A program made the translations under genes and the position numbers. The notes beneath the pieces are model-generated. The model was not told the DNA's origin. It saw only the letters and a list, made by a program, of their open reading frames with translations, and made no database searches. Source: an uncultured Clostridia bacterium (lineage in GTDB: Bacteria; Bacillota; Clostridia; UMGS1810). From it: a DNA stretch of 16,136 nt. The stretch's first letter is position 1. The number at the start of each line of letters is the position of its first letter. Below are positions 1 to 5,179 of this stretch, in pieces. The stretch is taken from assembly GCA_934454585.1 (NCBI GenBank), contig CAKSFP010000043.1:1-16136 (forward strand), in the 5' to 3' direction.

Positions 1-26
1 GCCCCACCCCGTTATACGCGCATTTT

Positions 27-1484
27 TTACGCATTTCTTGTATAGTTCGGTGCTTCTTTTGTAATTGATATGTCGTGGGGATGGCTCTCGCGCAGACCCG
101 CAGCGGTCATTTTGACAAACTTGCCGCGCTCTTTGAGCTCGGATATTGTCTCTGTTCCGCAGTAACCCATGGAGGACCTCAGTCCGCCGATGAGCTGGAA
201 CACTGTGTCGGAGAGTGCGCCCTTGTAGGGAACACGACCCTCTACGCCCTCGGGCACAAGTTTCTTTGAGCCTGTCTGGAAGTATCTGTCCTTGGAACCT
301 TTCTCCATTGCGGCGATGGAACCCATTCCGCGGTATACCTTATACTTTCTGCCTTCATATATCTCGGTGTCTCCGGGACTTTCTTCACAACCGGCAAAGA
401 TGCTGCCCATCATGATGACATCGGCACCTGCCGCAATAGCCTTCGGAAGATCGCCGGAATACTTGATTCCGCCGTCCGCAATGACCGGCACGCCGTACTG
501 CTTAGCCACTTCGTACACCATGCTGATTGCCGTAATCTGCGGCACACCGACACCGGCTACTATTCTGGTGGTGCATATCGATCCGGGGCCTATGCCGACT
601 TTGACCGCATCTGCGCCTGCTTCGATAAGCTCTTTTGCTGCCTCGCCCGTGGCAATGTTTCCCGCTATAACGGGTACATCGGGGTATTTCTCCTTGACAA
701 GCTTGAGGCATTTTATGATGTTCTCTGAGTGACCGTGGGCGGAATCAAGCACAAGCACATCCACCTTGGCTTTAACCAAAGCATCAACCCTGTCGAGGAC
801 ATCGGCGGTGATGCCGATTGCCGCTCCGACGAGCAGCCTGCCGTTTTCGTCCTTTGCCGCATTTGGGTATTTAACCGATTTTTCAATATCTTTTATGGTG
901 ATAAGACCTTTAAGCTCACCGTTTTCATCTACAATCGGGAGTTTTTCTATCTTATGTCTGCGAAGTATCTCAATTGCCTCGTCAAGACTTGTACCCACCG
1001 GTGCGGTAATGAGATTTTCGTGTGTCATTGCCTCTTTAATTTTTTTTGTGTAGTCCGTCTCGAATTTGAGATCTCTGTTTGTGATTATACCGACAAGCTT
1101 TTTACCCTCGGTAATCGGCACTCCGGAAATTCTGAATTTACCCATAAGTTCATCGGCATCTTTAAGTGTATGCTCGGGAGAGAGAAAAAATGGGTCTGTG
1201 ATTACGCCGTGCTCCGAACGCTTAACCTTGTCAACCTCTGTTGCCTGCTGTTCTATAGTCATGTTCTTGTGGATAACGCCAATACCGCCCTCTCTTGCCA
1301 TGGCTATGGCGAGTGCGGATTCCGTAACGGTGTCCATTGCGGAACTCATCATGGGTATGTTGAGTTTGATTTTTTTTGTAAGCTGTGTTTCAAGGTTAAT
1401 CTGGTTTGGAAGTACATCCGATTTCTGCGGTATTAACAGCACATCGTCAAATGTAAGACCTTCGCAAACAATTTTTCTGTCCAT
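27..1484 (-). CDS. guaB: IMP dehydrogenase
   Basis: The product is a cytoplasmic enzyme that oxidises IMP to XMP with NAD+, the first committed step of GMP synthesis. At 485 aa it is full length for the family. The N-terminal part of the TIM barrel carries the usual LTFDDVLL and PMMSSAMDTVTE motifs. Two CBS domains are inserted at about residues 95-205. The catalytic loop GPGSICTTR places the nucleophile at Cys304. The mobile flap with a KDRY motif follows near residue 395, and the protein ends with the usual MTAAGLRESHPHD region. The ATG is preceded on the minus strand by AAAGGAG at good spacing. A consensus promoter lies about 400 nt upstream (1891-1919), so the leader is unusually long and contains a repeat element (1594-1804). 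The transcription terminator would lie beyond the left edge of the window. No frameshift or missing key residue is seen. Confidence 0.98.
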   Translation of the reverse strand: MDRKIVCEGLTFDDVLLIPQKSDVLPNQINLETQLTKKIKLNIPMMSSAMDTVTESALAIAMAREGGIGVIHKNMTIEQQATEVDKVKRSEHGVITDPFFLSPEHTLKDADELMGKFRISGVPITEGKKLVGIITNRDLKFETDYTKKIKEAMTHENLITAPVGTSLDEAIEILRRHKIEKLPIVDENGELKGLITIKDIEKSVKYPNAAKDENGRLLVGAAIGITADVLDRVDALVKAKVDVLVLDSAHGHSENIIKCLKLVKEKYPDVPVIAGNIATGEAAKELIEAGADAVKVGIGPGSICTTRIVAGVGVPQITAISMVYEVAKQYGVPVIADGGIKYSGDLPKAIAAGADVIMMGSIFAGCEESPGDTEIYEGRKYKVYRGMGSIAAMEKGSKDRYFQTGSKKLVPEGVEGRVPYKGALSDTVFQLIGGLRSSMGYCGTETISELKERGKFVKMTAAGLRESHPHDISITKEAPNYTRNA

Positions 1485-1593
1485 TTTCTTATCTCCTTTG
1501 CAATTTTATCATTTTAGCCGTTTGTAAAATTACCGAAATGCACATTGCAAGCGTATTTCAATAGCATAAACAAGTTTAGCTTTATCCACTTCA

Positions 1594-1804
1594 TGAATCC
1601 CACCACCGCCTTTTTCACATGATTATTATTTTAATATTAAAATAATAATCAGTGGGCGGTCCCCCTCCCTTTAGCAAGGGAGGCTTTCTCTAACAGTGCA
1701 AATCTTCGCCCGAGCGAAAGGCGCCCTTGCTAAAGGGAGCTGTCAGCCGATTTATATTTTATTATTAATAAAATATAAATCAAAATGGCTGACTGAGGGA
1801 TTCA
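1594..1804. repeat. MITE-like interspersed repeat with terminal inverted repeats and four hairpin arms
   Basis: The element is bounded by 8-bp perfect inverted repeats TGAATCCC (1594-1601) and GGGATTCA (1797-1804). Inside are a perfect A/T palindrome at 1621-1650 (15-nt arms), enclosed by ACCGCC/GGCGGT (1605-1610/1655-1660), and a second A/T palindrome at 1749-1781 (16-nt arms, 1-nt loop), enclosed by GTCAGCC/GGCTGAC (1742-1748/1787-1793). A 16-nt inverted repeat pairs 1665-1680 with 1724-1739, and TTCGC/GCGAA forms a hairpin between them. There is no ORF. Non-coding, palindrome-rich DNA of about 210 bp with terminal inverted repeats is typical of MITEs. From memory, sequences with CCCTTTAGCAAGGG arms and GAATCCC ends are dispersed in gut Clostridia; this is unverified. 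No clear target-site duplication is visible. Confidence 0.72.
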
Positions 1805-1890
1805 AAAAACGCAAAAAGTTATCCACATTTTTTAGTTCGTAATTTTACAATCGCCTAAATTTTATCATTTCTCTTGTATTTAATATTTCT

Positions 1891-1919
1891 ATTATACAAA
1901 AAACATCAGATAGTGTCAA
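1891..1919 (-). promoter_or_regulatory. Sigma-A promoter driving guaB
   Basis: On the minus strand TTGACA (complement of 1914-1919) is followed after 17 nt by TATAAT (complement of 1891-1896), a perfect consensus. It lies just downstream of the terminator of the NlpC/P60 gene and points at guaB. It predicts a leader of roughly 400 nt that includes the repeat at 1594-1804. I see no comparably good promoter closer to guaB. Confidence 0.8.
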
Positions 1920-1931
1920 TCGTAAAATTAA

Positions 1932-1976
1932 CAAAAATATTGGGGCATGATATCGTTATATTTGATATCATGCCCC
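1932..1976 (-). terminator. Rho-independent terminator of the NlpC/P60 gene
   Basis: A perfect 13-bp stem pairs 1942-1954 with 1964-1976 (GGGGCATGATATC and its complement) around a 9-nt loop. On the minus strand it is followed by a U-rich stretch (AATATTTTTGT). It starts about 57 nt after the stop codon of the hydrolase gene. Confidence 0.8.
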
Positions 1977-2033
1977 AAAAGGCGTTAGGCAAATGAGAAG
2001 CGAACACGCAATACGGGTTCGCTTCCCACTTGT

Positions 2034-2732
2034 CTATTGAATTATTCTTCTTGCAAAACGGAACCTGCCGTTGTAGCTGCCGCCCGAGAGGGGAGCAATG
2101 CACACGCTGTAGCCGGTCCTGGGCGAATGGATAAACTGCCCGTCGCCGACATATATGCCCACATGGGATATCGAGCCGGAGCCAAAGCAAACTATGTCGC
2201 CCGGCATGAGGTCCTCATATGCCACATAGGTGCCCTCGTTTGCTTGGGTATACGATGTACGCGAGAGTGATATGCCTATCTGACCGTACACATATTTTAC
2301 AAATCCTGAGCAGTCAAATCCGCTCGGTGTCGAGCCGCCGTACACATAGGGTGTGCCGATGTAACTCTTTGCCGTATCGATGAGACTGTTAATCTGTGCA
2401 TCTCTTGCTGCCGCGGCAGCCTCTTGAGCCGCTTGCTCTTGTTTTGCCTGTTCCTGTGCCTCTTTTTCCTCTTTAATCTTTACATAGTCGCCGAATATGT
2501 ATCCGACTTGATCCATAAAGTCAATTTTGTACCACGAGCCGACTTGCTCATAGAGAGCCACGCTTGAACCGTAAGGCAAAAGCCCCAGCGATGCGGATTC
2601 GGTGGTAGGCTGAGTGCGCACATTCAGTGCGTCCGCCGTAACCGTGCCTACATTATTGTCTGCGCTTGCTGATGTTGTAAACAACGATACGGCAACAGCT
2701 GTCGCTGCGATAAATCTTGCTGTTCTTTTCAT
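2034..2732 (-). CDS. Secreted SH3-NlpC/P60 peptidoglycan endopeptidase
   Basis: The product is an exported cell-wall hydrolase, expected to cut stem peptides (gamma-D-Glu to diamino acid bonds) in peptidoglycan. Its 232 residues start with a signal peptide: positive MKRTAR, a hydrophobic core, and a likely cut after ASA at residue 24. A bacterial SH3 domain follows at about 26-88 (NVRTQPTTESASLG). Next is an Ala/Glu/Gln-rich, probably helical linker at about 88-115. The NlpC/P60 domain fills the C-terminal half. The catalytic Cys141 is in FDCSGF, the His190 in SHVGIYVGDG, and the third polar residue is probably His202 in QFIHSP. The ATG has GGAGG at good spacing. It has its own promoter (2800-2828) and terminator, so it is monocistronic. 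The cell-wall role rests on the family; the exact bond cut is inferred. Confidence 0.93.
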   Translation of the reverse strand: MKRTARFIAATAVAVSLFTTSASADNNVGTVTADALNVRTQPTTESASLGLLPYGSSVALYEQVGSWYKIDFMDQVGYIFGDYVKIKEEKEAQEQAKQEQAAQEAAAAARDAQINSLIDTAKSYIGTPYVYGGSTPSGFDCSGFVKYVYGQIGISLSRTSYTQANEGTYVAYEDLMPGDIVCFGSGSISHVGIYVGDGQFIHSPRTGYSVCIAPLSGGSYNGRFRFARRIIQ

Positions 2733-2799
2733 TTACAATCCTCCGATTTTTTAATAAATCTGCGCTGAAAAACACATTTGTTTTTGTACTACGAGAGGT

Positions 2800-2828
2800 A
2801 TTGTAACATATTTTTTGAGGTTTGTCAA
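2800..2828 (-). promoter_or_regulatory. Sigma-A promoter of the NlpC/P60 gene
   Basis: On the minus strand TTGACA (complement of 2823-2828), 17 nt and TACAAT (complement of 2800-2805) lie about 70 nt upstream of the hydrolase start codon. The -35 is perfect and the -10 has one mismatch. Confidence 0.75.
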
Positions 2829-2880
2829 ATATTTTTAACATTTTCTTAACAACTTTATTTTTGACGGCATATTTGTTTGC

Positions 2881-2906
2881 AAAAAGCCGCCAATTGCATT
2901 TGCGGC
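2881..2906 (-). terminator. Weak terminator-like hairpin between the regulator and hydrolase genes
   Basis: GCCGC (2886-2890) pairs with GCGGC (2902-2906) around an 11-nt loop, and five T residues follow the stem on the minus strand. It lies downstream of the stronger candidate at 3000-3048 and could be a backup that stops read-through into the hydrolase gene. A short stem and short U-tract limit confidence. Nothing else gene-like is visible in 2733-3051. Confidence 0.4.
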
Positions 2907-2999
2907 AAAAACCGCATAAATACCGGACTTTATGGAGATTATTCTTTTAATTTGCGTCCGAAAATCACGAAAAATATTTTTTTGGGCCGGACAAATCGC

Positions 3000-3048
3000 A
3001 AAAATTCGTCTTAAATGTTACGAATTGTTACAATTTAAGACGAATTTT
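3000..3048 (-). terminator. Rho-independent terminator of the XRE-S24 regulator gene
   Basis: A perfect 16-bp inverted repeat pairs 3001-3016 with 3033-3048 around a 16-nt loop. Its descending arm on the minus strand ends in ATTTTT. It starts 3 nt after the stop codon of the regulator gene. The stem is A/T-rich, but its length and position fit a terminator. Confidence 0.7.
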
Positions 3049-3051
3049 CGA

Positions 3052-3702
3052 CTAATATTTCTTAACTTTTATAATTGCATCAACTACTGTGCCTATGAGT
3101 TTTATGTCGGTGTCATATATGCTTGTCTGGATGACTTCGTTTTCCTCTCCGAACCCGTTTGCCATCAGGGTGATCATCGGGCCGTCGCATATGCAGTTGC
3201 GCACTATCATCCTTTTGTCATTATTATCTGCCGCAAGCGCAATGTCACGATTGGACGGAGTGAGTCCTGTGTCGACTATTACATATGTGCCGGCCGGCAA
3301 ACCTTCGTTTGCCATGGAGTTGTCGTCAAGCTTTGTGCATATAAGCGACGAGGTGTCACGATGTGCATCGGACGGCGCAGTCATGTATCCGTCGCGTATC
3401 ACCGGATCACGGTTTATGATGCCGGGTATGTTTGTGATTTTATAAAATGGTATAATGTTTGCCGATACGCCCTGTTGCAGCATGTGTTCATCAACTCTGT
3501 CGTCTGCATAGAACACAGATCTGTCGACGCCGAGTGCATCGGCAAGTTTTTTAATTTTTGCCGGATTCGGCGTGCTGTATGCAGTTTCATAGTTGGCTAT
3601 GGTTGTCGCACCTACTCCGATTTTCTTGGCGAGTTGCGCTTGTGTTAAGCCGAGCTGTTCGCGAAATTTTTTGATTCTGTTACCCAATATGTTATCATTC
3701 AT
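3052..3702 (-). CDS. XRE-family regulator with C-terminal S24 (LexA/CI-like) domain
   Basis: The product is a probable DNA-binding repressor. An N-terminal helix-turn-helix of the XRE/Cro-CI type spans about residues 8-65 (LGLTQAQLAKKIGV followed by TTIANYE). The C-terminal half, from about residue 85, resembles S24/LexA domains. The DNSM motif puts the serine at Ser129, followed by GLPAGTYVIVD. The position expected for the catalytic lysine reads VRN (Arg168), and no Ala-Gly or Cys-Gly cleavage site is visible in the linker, so self-cleavage is doubtful. A GTG at 3711 would add three residues, but the ATG at 3700-3702 is preferred because AGGTGG lies 5 nt upstream of it. The gene stands alone with its own promoter and terminator, divergent from the small-peptide genes at 3882-4341. 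Control of that array, or of itself, is inference. Confidence 0.85.
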   Translation of the reverse strand: MNDNILGNRIKKFREQLGLTQAQLAKKIGVGATTIANYETAYSTPNPAKIKKLADALGVDRSVFYADDRVDEHMLQQGVSANIIPFYKITNIPGIINRDPVIRDGYMTAPSDAHRDTSSLICTKLDDNSMANEGLPAGTYVIVDTGLTPSNRDIALAADNNDKRMIVRNCICDGPMITLMANGFGEENEVIQTSIYDTDIKLIGTVVDAIIKVKKY

Positions 3703-3722
3703 AAATACCACCTGCCCAAAAG

Positions 3723-3745
3723 TATGATGAAACTATTATATCATA
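3723..3745. promoter_or_regulatory. Possible operator over the regulator's -10 region
   Basis: TATGAT (3723-3728) and ATCATA (3740-3745) form a 6-bp inverted repeat with an 11-nt spacer. It overlaps the -10 and start-site region of the regulator promoter. Autorepressor operators commonly sit there, but short A/T-rich inverted repeats also arise by chance. Confidence 0.3.
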
Positions 3746-3764
3746 TCTTTCGTATAAATGACAG
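3735..3764 (-). promoter_or_regulatory. Promoter of the XRE-S24 regulator gene
   Basis: On the minus strand a perfect TATAAT (complement of 3735-3740) follows CTGTCA (complement of 3759-3764, four of six consensus bases) after 18 nt. It lies about 35 nt upstream of the ATG at 3702. Confidence 0.6.
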
Positions 3765-3776
3765 TAAAAAAACTGT
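3761..3776. promoter_or_regulatory. Possible shared operator ACAGT-N6-ACTGT
   Basis: A 5-bp perfect inverted repeat with a six-A spacer overlaps the regulator's -35 box. It ends 7 nt before the -35 of the divergent small-peptide promoter. Its position between two divergent promoters, next to an XRE regulator, makes it a reasonable operator candidate. No binding evidence exists in the sequence itself. Confidence 0.35.
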
Positions 3777-3783
3777 AGTAACA

Positions 3784-3812
3784 TTGCGCCGCTATGTGAC
3801 ATATTATACAAT
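3784..3812 (+). promoter_or_regulatory. Promoter of the small Cys-rich peptide array
   Basis: TTGCGC (3784-3789) and TACAAT (3807-3812) are separated by 17 nt, about 70 nt upstream of the first peptide ATG. The overlapping CATATTATA (3800-3808) also fits the -10 pattern CATANNNTA of the late sporulation factor sigma-K, so a sporulation promoter is an alternative reading. One site cannot distinguish them. Confidence 0.5.
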
Positions 3813-3881
3813 AAATCAGATTTGAGGCAGATTGCGTTCTCCTCGGCTCTGAGAGATATATTTTTCGGAGGTGTGGAAGTT

Positions 3882-4016
3882 ATGTTCGGTAATAATAACT
3901 GCTGCAGTGGATTGTTTGGTTCTAATGACGGCATCCTTTTTTTCATTCTTGTGTTCCTTCTTTTGTTCGGATGCTGCGGAAACACCGGCAACGGTGACGG
4001 ATGCTGCAATAACTGA
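3882..4016 (+). CDS. Small Cys/Asn/Gly-rich single-pass peptide 1 (44 aa)
   Basis: I do not recognise a named family. The ATG at 3882 is chosen because GGAGGTG (3868-3874) lies 7 nt upstream. In-frame codons further upstream have no ribosome binding site. The product begins MFGNNNCCSGLFG, has a hydrophobic stretch at about residues 18-30 (ILFFILVFLLLFG), and ends in a Cys/Gly/Asn-rich tail with CC pairs at 31-32 and 41-42. There are six cysteines in 44 residues. It is likely a membrane-inserted peptide with a short polar N-terminus, although the hydrophobic core is short for a full span. It has the same length, start and hydrophobic position as peptide 2, 23 nt downstream, so the two look like a duplication. 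Metal or thiol chemistry, a spore role, or a bacteriocin-like role are all guesses. Confidence 0.75.
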   Translation: MFGNNNCCSGLFGSNDGILFFILVFLLLFGCCGNTGNGDGCCNN

Positions 4017-4039
4017 TTAAATTCCGGGAGGTAAAAGTT

Positions 4040-4174
4040 ATGTTTAATTTGTTTGGAAATAACGGTTGCTGCAACGGCGAGAGCAGCACTATACTCTGGT
4101 TCATAATTCTTGTTATTCTTCTTTTTATGAATAACGACAACGGCGGCTGCGGCTGTGACAATAACTGCTGCTGA
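4040..4174 (+). CDS. Small Cys/Asn/Gly-rich single-pass peptide 2 (44 aa)
   Basis: Function is unknown. GGGAGG (4027-4032) precedes the ATG at 4040. The product starts MFNLFGNNGCCNG, has a hydrophobic segment at about residues 17-30 (TILWFIILVILLFM), and ends in a tail rich in Asn, Gly and Cys with terminal CC. It has six cysteines in 44 residues. Residues before the hydrophobic segment (FGNN..CC) and the segment's coding DNA resemble peptide 1, supporting common origin. The genes are 23 nt and 17 nt from their neighbours with separate ribosome binding sites, so they form one transcription unit. The coding call rests on three consecutive ORFs each having a good ribosome binding site and the same design. 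Confidence 0.75.
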   Translation: MFNLFGNNGCCNGESSTILWFIILVILLFMNNDNGGCGCDNNCC

Positions 4175-4191
4175 TACGGAGGTTAATACAA

Positions 4192-4341
4192 ATGGGAGAC
4201 TACTGTAATCCTTGCAACCCCTGCAATCCGTGCGGCAATAACGGCGGCGGATGGCTCGACGGCTACGGCATATGGATAATCATCGCCATCATCGTTATCA
4301 TATGGCTCTTTGGCGCCAATAATAACAATGAGTGTTGCTGA
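4192..4341 (+). CDS. Small Cys-rich single-pass peptide 3 with CNP repeats (49 aa)
   Basis: Function is unknown. ACGGAGG (4176-4182) precedes the ATG at 4192. The N-terminus contains a repeat of the tripeptide Cys-Asn-Pro (residues 5-13, then CG), followed by Asn/Gly residues. The hydrophobic segment lies at about 26-41 (GIWIIIAIIVIIWLFG) and is flanked by Trp and Tyr as in many membrane spans. The tail is NNNNECC. Six cysteines sit in 49 residues. It differs from peptides 1 and 2 in having four regularly spaced cysteines, which could bind metal or cross-link, on the N-terminal side. It is the last gene of the trio and is followed 7 nt later by the structured RNA/terminator at 4349-4464. Confidence 0.75.
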   Translation: MGDYCNPCNPCNPCGNNGGGWLDGYGIWIIIAIIVIIWLFGANNNNECC

Positions 4342-4348
4342 ATTGACT

Positions 4349-4464
4349 AAAGGAGCCGCCGTTTGGGCAAAAAACTTGAATGTTCATTGCCTGAGGCGGC
4401 CGTAAAAGCCGAGTCGTCGCAACAAAGGTATGGTAAAATGCCTTTTTTGCGGCGGCTTTTTTTG
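4349..4464 (+). ncRNA. Structured RNA ending in a terminator, with two alternative folds
   Basis: A long-range stem pairs AGCCGCC (4354-4360) with GGCGGCT (4451-4457), extended inward by GCAAAAAA/TTTTTTGC (4367-4374/4443-4450), and is followed by a run of T (4457-4463), as in an intrinsic terminator. The same GCCGCC (4355-4360) can instead pair with GGCGGC at 4395-4400, with GGCAA/TTGCC (4366-4370/4387-4391) nested inside. The two folds exclude each other. Smaller hairpins (CGGC/GCCG at 4397-4411; GGTAT/ATGCC at 4428-4442) lie in the middle. It could be an attenuator ending the peptide transcript, a riboswitch-like element, or a small RNA. It matches no family I know. Confidence 0.5.
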
Positions 4465-4520
4465 CTTTGTGCCGAAAAAATAAAAAATTGCGAAAAAATT
4501 ATATTATTGTTCAAAAAGGC

Positions 4521-4549
4521 TTGACATTTGCGTTAAGGTATGATAAAAT
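4521..4549 (+). promoter_or_regulatory. Strong sigma-A promoter of the rpmG-secE-nusG operon
   Basis: TTGACA (4521-4526), a 17-nt spacer and TAAAAT (4544-4549) are preceded by A/T-rich DNA (4474-4516) that could act as an UP element. The -35 with its upstream flank (AAAAAGGCTTGACA) matches the promoter near the right end of the window at 16021. Confidence 0.82.
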
Positions 4550-4559
4550 TTTCTTGCTG

Positions 4560-4606
4560 ATGAAAAGGTCTTTTTTTTTGCGCACATTTTTTGCGCACCT
4601 TTTCAT
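4560..4606 (+). promoter_or_regulatory. Leader hairpin before rpmG
   Basis: ATGAAAAGGT (4560-4569) pairs perfectly with ACCTTTTCAT (4597-4606). The 27-nt loop contains nine T residues and a second T-run, each followed by GCGC. The expected transcription start is about 4556, so the hairpin forms the very 5' end of the mRNA. It could protect the transcript or affect rpmG translation; I know no named leader that matches. Confidence 0.5.
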
Positions 4607-4641
4607 AAATCGGTACGGAAAAATCTAAGGAGGTGCCTACA

Positions 4642-4791
4642 ATGAGGACAAAAATCACATTGGCATGCAGTAAGTGCAAACAGAGAAACTACAATACTAT
4701 GAAGAATAAGAAAAATGACCCCGATAGAATTGAAATGAAAAAATACTGTCGCTTTTGCAGAGAACACACAATGCATAAAGAAACAAAGTAA
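4642..4791 (+). CDS. rpmG: Ribosomal protein L33 (bL33)
   Basis: This is a small protein of the large ribosomal subunit. At 49 aa it has the normal length. It is the zinc-binding form: CSKC (residues 9-12) and CRFC (36-39) give the four cysteines. The family patterns RNYNTMKNKKNDPDRIEMKKYC are present in order. A near-perfect AAGGAGGTG (4627-4635) lies 6 nt before the ATG. It opens the rpmG-secE-nusG unit, the order typical of Firmicutes, and is transcribed from the promoter at 4521-4549. In many relatives a tRNA-Trp gene lies between rpmG and secE; I looked in 4792-4891 and found only short hairpins. Confidence 0.96.
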   Translation: MRTKITLACSKCKQRNYNTMKNKKNDPDRIEMKKYCRFCREHTMHKETK

Positions 4792-4891
4792 TTGAAAGAG
4801 TAATTTCGTTTTTGTCGAAAGCGCCGTTTACGGCGTAAAGTGAGAAACGGTGTGCCGCACCGATTCATGATTATTAGTGAGGTGACAGACG

Positions 4892-5104
4892 GTGGCAGAA
4901 GTTGCAGAAAAGAAAAAAGGCGGAAACAAATTCGTTAAGTTTTTCAAAGAGGTTAAATCCGAGATGAAAAAGGTTGTGTGGCCTTCGAAAAAACAGGTTG
5001 TCAACAACACTCTCATCGTTATAGCGTCGGTTCTTATCGTCGGCGTTGTAATTTGGCTGCTCGATCTGGTGTTCCAGTATGGTCTGTATCAGTTTATTAA
5101 ATAA
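4892..5104 (+). CDS. secE: Preprotein translocase subunit SecE
   Basis: SecE is the small membrane subunit of the SecYEG channel, clamping SecY. The 70-aa product has the short single-span form usual in Firmicutes. A basic N-terminus is followed by the amphipathic family signature EVKSEMKKVVWPSKKQ (about residues 21-36) and one membrane segment at about 40-60 (NTLIVIASVLIVGVVIWLL). The start is GTG at 4892, preceded by GAGGTGA (4879-4885). Its place between rpmG and nusG is the standard order. The 75 nt to nusG show no terminator. Confidence 0.96.
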   Translation: MAEVAEKKKGGNKFVKFFKEVKSEMKKVVWPSKKQVVNNTLIVIASVLIVGVVIWLLDLVFQYGLYQFIK

Positions 5105-5179
5105 GACATCTGTCTTTGCGAAATTTTTTCTTTCGCATGTAAACTGTACGGATATTTACCAGAAAGGGAGGCCGGAGAT

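Noticed and set aside
729..1527. Long plus-strand frames opposite guaB
   Set aside because: They mirror the guaB reading frame, and their translations show no family patterns.
1594..1804. CRISPR array or tRNA-like origin for the palindromic repeat
   Set aside because: The repeats are inverted rather than regularly spaced direct repeats, with no spacers and no nearby cas genes.
2932..3648. 238-codon plus-strand frame opposite the XRE-S24 gene
   Set aside because: It runs across the regulator's terminator hairpin and antisense to a gene with clear HTH and S24 motifs; no ribosome binding site.
4560..4628. 22-codon upstream frame ending at the rpmG ribosome binding site
   Set aside because: There is no ribosome binding site, its start is almost at the transcription start, and its Phe/Arg-rich content comes from the T-runs of the hairpin.
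4792..4891. Possible tRNA-Trp gene between rpmG and secE
   Set aside because: No tRNA arms, anticodon loop or GTTCGA-type T-loop; only short hairpins CGCCG/CGGCG and CGGTG/CACCG.
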